DNA of 64,000 nt from Arenimonas sp049195245 (GTDB lineage Bacteria; Pseudomonadota; Gammaproteobacteria; Xanthomonadales; Xanthomonadaceae). Positions within the stretch are counted from its first letter, which is position 1; each line of letters opens with the position of its first letter. The notes under the pieces are model-generated. The model was not told the origin of the DNA, did no database searches, and worked only from the letters and a program-made list of their open reading frames with translations. The stretch is from assembly GCF_049195245.1 (NCBI RefSeq), contig NZ_JBMIRR010000022.1, positions 62,001 to 126,000 of the forward strand. Reading direction: 5' to 3'. A program made the position numbers and the translations under genes. Positions 19,518-27,956 of the stretch are shown one piece after another.

Positions 19518-20552
19518 TCAGGCAACCTCCACGCCGATCAGCGCGCCGATGCCGAACACCGTGGCGCCGGCGGCTGCGCCGATGGCCAGCATGCGCAGGC
19601 CGCCCAGCCAGGGGTTGCGTCCGGTGAACAGGCTCATGGCCGCGCCGGTGCCGTAAAGGCCCGCGGCGGCGAGGCCGGTGCCCAGATAGGCCGCGTGGGG
19701 CAGGGTGCCGCCGAAGAAAAAGGGCAGCAGCGGCACCAGGGCGCCCACGGTGAAGGCGCAGAACGAAAAGAAGGCCGCGCCCACCGGCGAACCCAGGTCA
19801 TCGGGATTCAGGCCCAGCTCCTCGCGGGCCAGCACGTCCAGGGCCTGCGCCGGGTTGGAGACCAGCTGCCGGGCGAACTCGCGTGCCTGGTCGGGCGCCA
19901 TGCCCCGGGCGATGTAGATCAGGGCCAGCTCTTCGGCCTCGGCCTCGGGGTATTTTTTCAGCTCGTCCGACTCCAGGCCGATCTGGTACTCGAACAGCTC
20001 GCGCTGCGAGCGCACCGACACGTATTCACCCGCCGCCATCGACAGCGCCCCGGCAAGCAGGCCGGCGATGCCGGTGGCCAGCACGGTGGACGTGGACGCA
20101 TTCGCGCCCACCACGCCCAGGATCAGGCTGGCGTTGGACACCAGGCCATCGTTGACGCCGAAGATGGCTGCGCGCAGGTTGCCGCCGCCAACGCTGCGAT
20201 GGCCCACGCCGACCTGGGCCAGGTCGGTGGGCATCAAATGTCCCGACAGCACGGCGGTGTAGGCCGAAAGGCCGCGCACCTTCATTGCCGACAGCGCCGG
20301 CCGCATGCGCCGGGGACCGATGCGGCGCGCCAGCCTGGCCACCAGCCGCGCCCGCACCGAAGGCTCGAACGCCCGTGGCGCCGCCATGCCCGCGTGGGCG
20401 GCGGTGCTGGCCCAGATCTGCGACTGCGCTTCGGCAGCCTCGGCTAGCTGGCCGAACAGCGCAGCGATGCGCGCGTCGGGTTCGGCCTGGGCCAGGGCCC
20501 GATACAGCCAGGCCGACTGCTTTTCCTCGCGCCAGCTGTTGATCGGGTCCAT
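19518..20552 (-). CDS. VIT1/CCC1-family transporter with N-terminal ferritin-like domain
   Basis: 344 residues. The N-terminal about 100 residues (REEKQSAWLYRALAQAEPD) are helical and resemble the rubrerythrin/ferritin-like extension seen on some bacterial VIT proteins. The rest is the CCC1 membrane domain: GVNDGLVSNASLILGVVGA (TM1 with metal-binding Asp), MAAGEYVSVRSQRE, a cytosolic helical insert, then PFFFGG and two or three more spans. It likely exports or detoxifies Fe2+ or Mn2+. Its location beside the suf operon fits iron handling; transport direction is inferred. Confidence 0.88.
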   Translation of the reverse strand: MDPINSWREEKQSAWLYRALAQAEPDARIAALFGQLAEAAEAQSQIWASTAAHAGMAAPRAFEPSVRARLVARLARRIGPRRMRPALSAMKVRGLSAYTAVLSGHLMPTDLAQVGVGHRSVGGGNLRAAIFGVNDGLVSNASLILGVVGANASTSTVLATGIAGLLAGALSMAAGEYVSVRSQRELFEYQIGLESDELKKYPEAEAEELALIYIARGMAPDQAREFARQLVSNPAQALDVLAREELGLNPDDLGSPVGAAFFSFCAFTVGALVPLLPFFFGGTLPHAAYLGTGLAAAGLYGTGAAMSLFTGRNPWLGGLRMLAIGAAAGATVFGIGALIGVEVA

Positions 20553-20656
20553 GGCTTTGCTCCGGTTCCCGCCAGCATACGCCTGGTGCGCGCTCCGGCT
20601 GCGCCGGCGCCGCCAATGCGCGACAATGGCCGCCCCCGCCTCCGGACGTCCCGCGC

Positions 20657-21145
20657 ATGCCCAAGAAAATCGAAGCCCGCCGCTCCGCCATCCACGGCAA
20701 CGGCGTCTTCGCCACCGCTCCGATCGCCAAGGGGGAGCGCGTGGTCCGCTACAAGGGCCTGCTGCGCACCCACGCCGAGGTGGACCGGGTGTATGCCGAC
20801 GAGCTCGACACCGGCCACACCTTCCTGTTCACGCTCAACGACAAGTACGTGATCGATGCCAACGTGGACGGCAACGACGCGCGCTGGATCAACCACAGCT
20901 GCGATCCCAACTGCGAGGCCACCTGGCTCGAGTCCGACACCGGCAAGAAGCGCAAGGACCGCATCTACATCGAGGCCATGCGCGACATTGCCGAAGGCGA
21001 GGAGCTGACCTACAACTACGGCATCGTGCTCGCCGAGGCGCACACCGCGCGGCTCAAGAAGCTCTGGGCCTGCCGCTGCGGCTCGCCGCACTGCACCGGC
21101 ACCATGTTGCAGCCCAAGCCGCCGAAGAAGAAGTCCAAGGGCTGA
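20657..21145 (+). CDS. SET-domain protein lysine methyltransferase
   Basis: 162 residues. The SET core is complete: SAIHGNGVFA (N-flank), RWINHSCDPNC (NHSC motif), and GEELTYNYG with the catalytic Tyr. A post-SET-like cysteine cluster follows (CRCGSPHCTGTM) that would bind zinc together with the NHSC Cys. It ends in a Lys-rich tail. It uses SAM to methylate lysine in proteins; the bacterial substrate is unknown. An upstream ATG context without a strong ribosome site. Confidence 0.9.
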   Translation: MPKKIEARRSAIHGNGVFATAPIAKGERVVRYKGLLRTHAEVDRVYADELDTGHTFLFTLNDKYVIDANVDGNDARWINHSCDPNCEATWLESDTGKKRKDRIYIEAMRDIAEGEELTYNYGIVLAEAHTARLKKLWACRCGSPHCTGTMLQPKPPKKKSKG

Positions 21146-21265
21146 ACTCGCCCGTCGAAGGCGGCTGATGCCGCAGGGCGCCTGAGCGTTGCCATGACTT
21201 ACGACCCTCGGCGTCGGGGTGTCGGGCGTCCAGACTGCGCCGGCTCCCACCGCCAAGGACCTGGC

Positions 21266-23494
21266 ATGACCCCGAATCCCCTTGCCCTGATCCTGCTGCT
21301 GGCGGCCCCGGCCGCGGGCGCCGTGGACATCGACGGGCGGATCAGCGCCGACGAATGGGCCGGTGCGCGAGAAGTCAACGAGTTCGTGATGGTGCAGCCG
21401 GACAACGGCCAGCCCGCCACCCACCGCACCCAGGCCTGGATCCTGGCCACGCCCGAAGGCCTGGCGGTCGCCTTCCGCAACACGCAGCCCGCCGACGTGC
21501 CGCGCAGCACCCAGCGCACGCGCCGCGACCAGGGCGGCCAGCTCGACCGCGTCAACCTGATGGTGGACTTCGACGGCGACGGCCGCACCGGCTACGACTT
21601 CATGGTCACCGTCACCGACGGCATCAGCGACGAGGTGATCACCAGCGAGCGCAACTTCAACACCGACTGGGACGGCCTCTGGAGCCACGCGGTGTCTCAG
21701 GACGCCGACAGCTGGAGCGTGGAGATGCTGATCCCCTGGCACGTGGCGCCGATGGCGCGCCCGGCCGACGGCAAGCGCACCCTGGGCATCTACCTGGACC
21801 GCGTGGTGGGCAGCACCGGCGAGCGTTTCGGCTGGCCGGCCATCAGCTTCCAGCGCCCGCGCTTCCTGTCCGAATTCGCGCGCATCGAAGTGCCGCTGTA
21901 CGAACAGTCGCTGCTGGCCGTGACGCCCTACGTCGTGGCCGTGAACGACCGGATCAGCGGCGACACCGACTTCGATGCCGGCGCCGACCTGTTCTGGAAG
22001 CCCAACGGGCAGTTCCAGCTTTCGGCCACGATCAATCCCGACTTCGGCCAGGTCGAGAGCGACGACCTGGTGGTGAACTTCGGCGCGGTCGAAACCTTCT
22101 TCGGCGACAAGCGCCCGTTCTTCACCGAGAACCAGGGCCTGTTCGACGTGCCCTTCGGCGCCGGCAACAGCCGCCTTCTTTACACGCGCCGCATCGGCGG
22201 CGAGGCCGACGACGGCAGTGGCGCCGGGGATGTCGAGGCCGCGGTGAAGCTCAACGGCAGCCTGGGCCAGGTGCGCTACGGCCTGCTGGCGGCAACCGAG
22301 GGCGATGACGTCGGCCGCGATTTTTTCGCCCTGCGCGCGACCCGCGATTTCGGGCCGCAGGACCTGGGCGGCATGCTGACCTACGTGGACAGTCCCTTCC
22401 TGGACCGCACGGCTGCGGTGTACTCGGTGGACCACCTGTGGACGCCGACGCCGGCCTGGAGCATCCGCTCACAAGCTGTGGCCTCGCGCATCGAACAGGC
22501 CGGCGAGCAGCGCAACGACAGCGGCTTCCAGCTGCGGGCCGACCAGGAGCTGGGCAACGGCTGGCGCCAACAGCTGTATTTCCTGCACCTGGGCGACGAC
22601 CTGCAGCTCAACGACATCGGCTACCTGGACCGCAACGACTTCAACTACCTGCGCTACGAGCTGGCGCAGCGGCAGACCAACCTGCCCGAGTCCTCGCCCT
22701 ATGCCTCGCACGAGTGGCGCTGGGCGGCCTCGCAGCGGCGCAACGACCACGGCCTGCGCATCGCCGATGCGGTGGCGGTGAACCGTTACAGCGAGCGCCG
22801 CGACGGCGGCAGCCAGTTCCTGGAGTTCGCGGGCTGGACCGCAGGCCACGATGACCTGATCACCCGCGGCAATGGTGTGGTGCAGGTGCCGGAAAAAATC
22901 TTCCTTTACGGCGAGCGCTTTCGGCCCCAGCGTGGCCGCTGGTCGTGGTTCGGCTATGCGCGCGCGGCCGCCGAAGGACTCGATGGCACCGACGGCATGG
23001 GCCTGGAGCTGGGCATCGAGCCGACCCTGCACCTGAGCGACAGCCTCAGCATCGAGCTGGAGGCGTCACTGCTGCGCAACCCGGACTGGCTGCTGTGGCG
23101 CGGCGGCGACCGGCTGGGCAGCTTCGACATGGCGCAGGCGCGGCTGTCGAGCAGCCTGCAATGGCAGATCGGTACGCGGCAGGAGCTGCGCGTAAAGTTC
23201 GAGACCATCGCGCTCGACGCGCGGGTGGAGCAGGCCTGGCGGGTTGGCCCGGGCGGCCGGCCGCTGCCGATCGTGGACTCGTCGATCTCCGACTTCAGCC
23301 TCAACAACCTCGGTTTCCAGGTGCGTTACCGCTATGAACTGGCGCCGCTGTCGGACCTGTACGTGGTCTACGGGCGGGGCGGGCTGGGGTTCGAGGACAC
23401 CAGCCGGTCGCTGTCGGAACTGCTGGGCGATGCCACCTCGCTGCGCGACGCCGAGCAGATCCTGGTCAAGCTGAGCTACCGCTTCGCCAACTGA
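21266..23494 (+). CDS. DUF5916 outer-membrane protein with N-terminal carbohydrate-binding-like domain
   Basis: 742 residues with a signal peptide (APAAGAVDIDG). Residues about 20-220 resemble CBM9-like domains (DGRISADEW, VNLMVDFDGDGRTGYDF). The remainder is a DUF5916 beta-barrel, with the hallmark VNFGAVETFFGDKRPFFTENQGLFD-like region around residue 270-295 and alternating strands to the C-terminal LSYRFAN. The start at 21266 has an AAGGA site; the open frame extends upstream to 21194. An outer-membrane location is likely; ligand and role are unknown. Confidence 0.83.
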   Translation: MTPNPLALILLLAAPAAGAVDIDGRISADEWAGAREVNEFVMVQPDNGQPATHRTQAWILATPEGLAVAFRNTQPADVPRSTQRTRRDQGGQLDRVNLMVDFDGDGRTGYDFMVTVTDGISDEVITSERNFNTDWDGLWSHAVSQDADSWSVEMLIPWHVAPMARPADGKRTLGIYLDRVVGSTGERFGWPAISFQRPRFLSEFARIEVPLYEQSLLAVTPYVVAVNDRISGDTDFDAGADLFWKPNGQFQLSATINPDFGQVESDDLVVNFGAVETFFGDKRPFFTENQGLFDVPFGAGNSRLLYTRRIGGEADDGSGAGDVEAAVKLNGSLGQVRYGLLAATEGDDVGRDFFALRATRDFGPQDLGGMLTYVDSPFLDRTAAVYSVDHLWTPTPAWSIRSQAVASRIEQAGEQRNDSGFQLRADQELGNGWRQQLYFLHLGDDLQLNDIGYLDRNDFNYLRYELAQRQTNLPESSPYASHEWRWAASQRRNDHGLRIADAVAVNRYSERRDGGSQFLEFAGWTAGHDDLITRGNGVVQVPEKIFLYGERFRPQRGRWSWFGYARAAAEGLDGTDGMGLELGIEPTLHLSDSLSIELEASLLRNPDWLLWRGGDRLGSFDMAQARLSSSLQWQIGTRQELRVKFETIALDARVEQAWRVGPGGRPLPIVDSSISDFSLNNLGFQVRYRYELAPLSDLYVVYGRGGLGFEDTSRSLSELLGDATSLRDAEQILVKLSYRFAN

Positions 23495-23535
23495 CCCGGC
23501 CAGATGATCTACAACTCGTTGATTCTTAAAGGTGG

Positions 23536-23584
23536 TTGCAAATCGTTTCAGGCAGGAGCCTAATGTTTCAGAAATTTCTGAAAC
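23536..23584 (+). promoter_or_regulatory. Operator/promoter of the GbsR-cytochrome bd operon
   Basis: GTTTCAGAAATTTCTGAAAC (23565-23584) is a perfect 20-bp palindrome ending 13 bp before the regulator ATG. A further half site GTTTCAG occurs at 23545-23551, exactly 20 bp (two helical turns) upstream. A possible promoter (TTGCAA 23536-23541, TAATGT 23561-23566, 19-bp spacing) overlaps the palindrome. This is the expected layout of autoregulation by the adjacent MarR/GbsR-type protein. Confidence 0.65.
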
Positions 23585-23597
23585 CACGGGTATCCAG

Positions 23598-24218
23598 ATG
23601 GACCTGCCGCCGCTGAGCCAATCCTTCGTCCTGCACTTCGGCGAGATGGGCAGCCGCTGGGGCATCAACCGCACGGTCGGCCAGATCTATGCCGTGCTGT
23701 TCATTTCCCCCCAGCCGCTGACCGCCGACGAGATCACCGAGCGCTTGGGCGTGAGCCGGTCCAATGTCAGCATGGGCCTGAAGGAGCTGTCGTCCTGGCG
23801 TCTGGTGCGCCTGAGCCACCAGCCCGGCGATCGCCGTGATTTCTATTCCGCGCCCGAGGACGTCTGGGCGATCTTCAAGACCCTGGCCGAAGAGCGCCAG
23901 CGCCGCGAGGTGGATCCCACCCTGTCCATGCTGCGCGACGCGCTGCTCGAGACCCCGGCCTCGGCCGAGGAAAAACACGCCCAGGAGCGCATGCGGCAGA
24001 TGCACACCCTGATCGAGCAGCTCACCGACTGGTTCGGCGAAGTGCGCAAGCTGCAGCCGGCGACCCTGGAGCGGCTGATGTCGCTGGGTGCCACCGCCAC
24101 CAAGCTGCTGGAAATGAAAGACCGCCTGCTGGGAAATTCGTCTCCGCCGCCGCGCGACACCGTCACCCAGGGCGCCGTGGTCGTGCCACTGCGTGAAGAG
24201 GGGAGGGATCAGTCGTGA
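23598..24218 (+). CDS. GbsR/MarR-type transcriptional regulator
   Basis: 206 residues from the ATG at 23598; a GTG at 23532 is in frame but lies upstream of the operator. A winged HTH spans about residues 15-110, with LTADEITERLGVSRSNVSMGLKELSSW as recognition region, followed by a C-terminal helical dimerisation part. The stop overlaps the oxidase subunit I start (GTGA), so repressor and oxidase are translationally coupled. It probably controls the oxidase operon in response to an unknown signal such as redox or respiratory inhibition. Confidence 0.85.
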   Translation: MDLPPLSQSFVLHFGEMGSRWGINRTVGQIYAVLFISPQPLTADEITERLGVSRSNVSMGLKELSSWRLVRLSHQPGDRRDFYSAPEDVWAIFKTLAEERQRREVDPTLSMLRDALLETPASAEEKHAQERMRQMHTLIEQLTDWFGEVRKLQPATLERLMSLGATATKLLEMKDRLLGNSSPPPRDTVTQGAVVVPLREEGRDQS

Positions 24219-25576
24219 GCCTCGAGTCCGCCGTCGATCCGGTGATGCTGGCCCGGATCCAGTTTGCCGCCAACATCAGCTTCCACATCCTGTTTCCCAG
24301 CATCACCATCGCGCTGGGCTGGATCCTGCTGTTCTTCAAGCTGCGCTTCCTCAAGACCGGCGACGACAAGTGGCTGTCGGCCTATTTCTTCTGGGTGAAG
24401 GTGTTCGCGCTCAGCTTCGGCATGGGCGTGGTCAGTGGCGTCACCATGAGCTTCCAGTTCGGCACCAACTGGCCCGGCTACATGAACACCGTGGGCAACA
24501 TCGCCGGCCCGCTGCTGGCCTATGAAGTGCTGACCGCGTTTTTCCTGGAGGCCAGCTTCCTGGGCATCATGCTGTTCGGGCGCAAGAAGGTCGGCGAGCG
24601 CATGCACACGCTGGCCACCGTGCTGGTGGCCTTCGGCACCACGGCCTCGGCCTTCTGGATCCTGGCGCTCAACTCCTGGATGCAGACGCCGGCCGGCTTC
24701 GAGATGATCAACGGCGTCGCCCACCCCACCGACTGGTGGGCGGTGATCTTCAATCCGTCCTTCCCCTACCGGCTGGTGCACGTGCTGCTGGCTTCCGGAC
24801 TCACCGCCGCCTTCCTCGTGGCGGGCCTGTCCGCCTTCCGCTGGCTGCGCGGCGAGCGCAGCCCGGACGTCATGGCCGCGCTGCGCACCGGCGTGGTGAT
24901 GGGCGCGATGCTGATCCCGGTGCAGATCTTCGTCGGCGACCTGCACGGCCTGAACACGTTCGAACACCAGCCGGCCAAGGTGGCCGCGATGGAAGGCGTC
25001 TGGCAGGACGAGCGCGGCGCGCCGCTGCTGCTGTTCTCCGTGCCCAACGAGGCCGAGCGCCGCAACGACTACGCCATCGGCATCCCCAAACTGTCCAGCC
25101 TGATCCTGACCCACGAGCTGGACGGCGAGATCAAGGGGCTGGACAGCTTCCCTGGGGAGCACCCGCCGGTCGGCCCGGTGTTCTGGAGCTTCCGCGTGAT
25201 GGTGGGCATGGGCGTGCTGATGTTGGGCGTGTCCTGGCTGGCCGCGTGGCAGCTGCGCCGCCGTGGCGAGCCCGCAACCTGGCTGCTGCGCGTGCTGGTG
25301 GCGATGACGTTCGCGGGCTGGGTGGCCACGCTGGCCGGCTGGTACGTCACCGAGATCGGGCGCCAGCCCTGGCTGGTGACCGGCGTGCTGCGCACGGCGC
25401 AGGCCGCGTCCGAAACGCCGGCCCCGATCATCGGCATCAGCCTCAGCGCCTACCTGGCGATCTACCTGGTGCTGCTGCTGGCCTATGTGTCGGTGCTGTT
25501 CCACCTGGCGCGCAAGGGCGGCGCCACGGTGGCCGCACCGATCACCGCGCCGCGCGGCGAACCCGACGAAGTCTGA
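24215..25576 (+). CDS. cioA: Cytochrome bd oxidase subunit I, cyanide-insensitive (CioA) type
   Basis: 453 residues, starting at GTG. About nine membrane spans. The heme ligand His is H24 in FAANISFHILFP, another lies in FPYRLVHVLLASG, and GWYVTEIGRQPW is the conserved quinol-oxidase block. The Q-loop between about residues 245 and 315 is short, which separates CioA-type from E. coli CydA-type enzymes. It accepts electrons from quinol and reduces O2 to water without proton pumping. Cotranscribed with the upstream regulator and the downstream subunit II. Confidence 0.94.
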   Translation: MSLESAVDPVMLARIQFAANISFHILFPSITIALGWILLFFKLRFLKTGDDKWLSAYFFWVKVFALSFGMGVVSGVTMSFQFGTNWPGYMNTVGNIAGPLLAYEVLTAFFLEASFLGIMLFGRKKVGERMHTLATVLVAFGTTASAFWILALNSWMQTPAGFEMINGVAHPTDWWAVIFNPSFPYRLVHVLLASGLTAAFLVAGLSAFRWLRGERSPDVMAALRTGVVMGAMLIPVQIFVGDLHGLNTFEHQPAKVAAMEGVWQDERGAPLLLFSVPNEAERRNDYAIGIPKLSSLILTHELDGEIKGLDSFPGEHPPVGPVFWSFRVMVGMGVLMLGVSWLAAWQLRRRGEPATWLLRVLVAMTFAGWVATLAGWYVTEIGRQPWLVTGVLRTAQAASETPAPIIGISLSAYLAIYLVLLLAYVSVLFHLARKGGATVAAPITAPRGEPDEV

Positions 25577-25594
25577 CCGGACCGGAGAACCTCC

Positions 25595-26587
25595 ATGGAT
25601 GCCTACCTGCCGCTGATCTTCATGGGCCTGATGGCGCTGGCGATGCTGGTGTACGTGGTGCTGGACGGCTACGACCTGGGCGTCGGCCTGCTGGTGCCCT
25701 TCGCCGACGACGACGCCAAGAACCGCATGGTCGCCTCGATCGGTCCGTTCTGGGATGCGAACGAAACCTGGCTGGTGCTGGGCGTGGGCTTGCTGCTGGT
25801 GGCCTTCCCGGTCGCGCACGGCGTGATCCTGGGCGCGCTGTACCTGCCGGTGATGGTGATGCTGATCGGCCTGATCCTGCGCGGCGTGGCCTTCGATTTC
25901 CGGGCCAAGGCGCACGACGACCATCGCATGCTCTGGAACACGGCCTTCGCGCTGGGCTCGCTGGTGGCGTCACTGGCGCAGGGCTACATGGTCGGTCGCT
26001 ACATCCTGGGCTTCGAGACGGGCGCGACCGCCGTGGTGTTCGCCTGCTTCATCGCGCTGTGCCTGGCCGCGGGCTACACCCTGCTGGGCGCCACCTGGTT
26101 GCTGATGAAGATGGAAGGACCGCTGGTGCAGAAGGCGGCGGCCTGGGGCTGGCGCGCGCTGTGGCTGACGGGCCTGGGCATCGTGGCTGTGTCCATCGCC
26201 ACGCCCTACGTCAGCCCGCGCATCTTCGGGAAGTGGTTCAGCCTGCCCAACCTGTTCCTGCTGATGCCCGTGCCGCTGCTCACGGCGGTGCTGTTCGCGC
26301 TGTGCGAGAACCACCTGCGCCGCATCCGCCGCGGCGTCGGCGGCAAGGACTGGATTCCGTTCGCGGCCGCCATCGGCATGTTCGTGCTGGCCTTCGGGGG
26401 CCTGGCCTACAGCCTGTACCCCTACCTGGTGATCGACCGCATCGAATTCTGGGACGCGGCCGCGGCGCCGGGCTCGCTCAAGATCATCCTGGTCGGCGCC
26501 TGCGTCACGCTGCCGGTGATCATCGGCTACACGATCTTCTCGTACAAAGTGTTCTGGGGCCGCAGCACCGAACTGAGCTACGAGTGA
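25595..26587 (+). CDS. cioB: Cytochrome bd oxidase subunit II, CioB type
   Basis: 330 residues, GGAG site 9 bp upstream and 18 bp after cioA. Eight hydrophobic spans; family motifs LDGYDLGVG near the N-terminus, GPFWDANETWLV and FRAKAHD. Completes the oxidase. No small CydX-like ORF follows: the stop directly abuts the convergent pilin-domain gene. Confidence 0.94.
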   Translation: MDAYLPLIFMGLMALAMLVYVVLDGYDLGVGLLVPFADDDAKNRMVASIGPFWDANETWLVLGVGLLLVAFPVAHGVILGALYLPVMVMLIGLILRGVAFDFRAKAHDDHRMLWNTAFALGSLVASLAQGYMVGRYILGFETGATAVVFACFIALCLAAGYTLLGATWLLMKMEGPLVQKAAAWGWRALWLTGLGIVAVSIATPYVSPRIFGKWFSLPNLFLLMPVPLLTAVLFALCENHLRRIRRGVGGKDWIPFAAAIGMFVLAFGGLAYSLYPYLVIDRIEFWDAAAAPGSLKIILVGACVTLPVIIGYTIFSYKVFWGRSTELSYE

Positions 26588-27187
26588 TCAGCGCTTGCAG
26601 CTGCTGATGCGTTCCGCGGCCGGGTAATCGGAAACGCGGCAGGTCCAGTCGATCATGCCGCTGGGGTTGGCCTTGGGCACCAGGCGCAGCTTGCCGCCCG
26701 GCGCCACGTCGGACTGCATCGAGATCAGGATCACGCCCTGGGGCTCGAGCCGGATCGATTCGACCGGACCGCTGCGGAAGTCGGCGGGCTGGCCCATGCC
26801 GATCTCGGCGAGGTCGCGCGGCCACTCCAGCGTGTTCATGTAGTGCTCCACCACGCCCACCTTGACCATGTTGGCGCGCGCAAGGGCCTCGGCGGCCAGC
26901 GCCGAAAGACGCATCTCCTTCGCTTGGCGTTCGAGCTCGATGCGCCGCGCTTCTTCGTCGCTGGCCTGCTGGTCGAGCGCGGCGCGCGCGCCGGCGACGC
27001 TGCGCTCGACGCTGGCGTCGAGCTCCCGGGCGATGCCCTGGGCCTCCTCGCGGGCTTGGTCGAGGCTGACGCGCGCGGCTTCGCCGGCTTTCTCCAGGCG
27101 GGGCGCCAGCACGAAGCGGTCGTAGACGAACAGCGCCAGGCCGGCCGCCAGCAGCACGGCCAGGAAGGTGGGCAGGATGTTTTTCAT
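26588..27187 (-). CDS. Membrane-anchored coiled-coil protein with C-terminal type IV pilin-like domain
   Basis: 199 residues. Residues 4-22 form an N-terminal membrane span (signal anchor). Residues about 30-100 are a charged, heptad-like coiled coil. Residues about 100-199 look like the globular headgroup of a minor type IV pilin: VGVVEHYMNTLEWP, then paired cysteines C183 and C197 (WTCRVSDYP ... SSCKR) forming the usual D-region disulfide. A prepilin leader (G-F-x4-E) is absent. Start overlaps the upstream lipoprotein gene by 4 bp. Function unknown. Confidence 0.72.
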   Translation of the reverse strand: MKNILPTFLAVLLAAGLALFVYDRFVLAPRLEKAGEAARVSLDQAREEAQGIARELDASVERSVAGARAALDQQASDEEARRIELERQAKEMRLSALAAEALARANMVKVGVVEHYMNTLEWPRDLAEIGMGQPADFRSGPVESIRLEPQGVILISMQSDVAPGGKLRLVPKANPSGMIDWTCRVSDYPAAERISSCKR

Positions 27188-27921
27188 GCGGGTTCCGGCA
27201 TCACCGTCAGGCTGAACTCGCAGACCACGGGCGGGTGCGCCCGCACCACGGGCAGGTCCGAGGCGAACGCCGCGTCGCCGATCGGATAGCCGGGGGGCTC
27301 GGCGCCCTCGGCGAACTCCGGCGCGCAAAGCGTTACCGAGCCTGCCGAGTCGCCGTCGGGCGCGACGGTGCCGCCGCCCCATTCCACCACGGCGCCGCCG
27401 TAGTCCCAGCCGAACCCATGGAAGCCGAAGGTGGTGCCGTTGAGCGTTTCCAGCGCATTGCTGTCCATGCCGATGCGCACGCCGTCGGCGCGCTGCCAGG
27501 CGGTGGCCTGCGCATCGGCGACCAACTGGGAAGGATGTTCGCCCTGGTCGTCCAGATACACGCGCAGCCGCCGAGTGGGGTCGTCGGGAAACAGGATCCA
27601 GCCGTCGTGGGTTTCCCCTTCCGCGCCCGGCAGTACCTCGGCGACGACGTTGCCGGCGCCGAGCCGGGCTTGCAGCGTGGCGAAGGTGTCCTGCGTGTGC
27701 ACCAACCGTTCCATCGCGGGCGGTTCGGCCGGCGCAGCCTCGCTCGCGGCTGCCGCCGGAGCCTCGGTCGCCGGTGTTGCCGCCGGGGCTGCGTCAGCCG
27801 CGTCGGTCGCGTCGGACGGCGGTGCTCCGGCGGCCGATGCCGGCGCTTCGGGTTCGGCGGGTGAACAGGCCGCCAGGGCCAGTGCGATCAACAGCGCGAG
27901 GGCGGGGCGGTCGACGGTCAT
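27184..27921 (-). CDS. Predicted lipoprotein
   Basis: 245 residues. Signal peptide II with lipobox LAAC, so C19 is lipidated. A long low-complexity Ala/Pro/Glu linker (about residues 20-70) is followed by a globular domain (about 75-240) with LQARLGAGNVV, WILFPDDPTRRLRVYLDD and two further cysteines (LCAPEF, VCEFS). The N-terminal part of that domain looks like a stress-tolerance/inhibitor-type fold, but I do not recognise a family. Translationally coupled (4-bp overlap) to the pilin-domain gene. Confidence 0.7.
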   Translation of the reverse strand: MTVDRPALALLIALALAACSPAEPEAPASAAGAPPSDATDAADAAPAATPATEAPAAAASEAAPAEPPAMERLVHTQDTFATLQARLGAGNVVAEVLPGAEGETHDGWILFPDDPTRRLRVYLDDQGEHPSQLVADAQATAWQRADGVRIGMDSNALETLNGTTFGFHGFGWDYGGAVVEWGGGTVAPDGDSAGSVTLCAPEFAEGAEPPGYPIGDAAFASDLPVVRAHPPVVCEFSLTVMPEPA

Positions 27922-27956
27922 GCGAAGTCCTGGGGTGGGGCCGGGGTAGGCGCAGT

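Noticed and set aside
20444..22435. 663-residue minus-strand open frame
   Set aside because: It covers a SET gene and the start of the DUF5916 gene on the opposite strand. Such antisense frames are common at this GC content; it is low-complexity Val/Ala/His/Gly and has no domain.
26588..26600. CydX-like small subunit after cioB
   Set aside because: The cioB stop abuts the convergent gene, leaving no room, and cyanide-insensitive types usually do without it.
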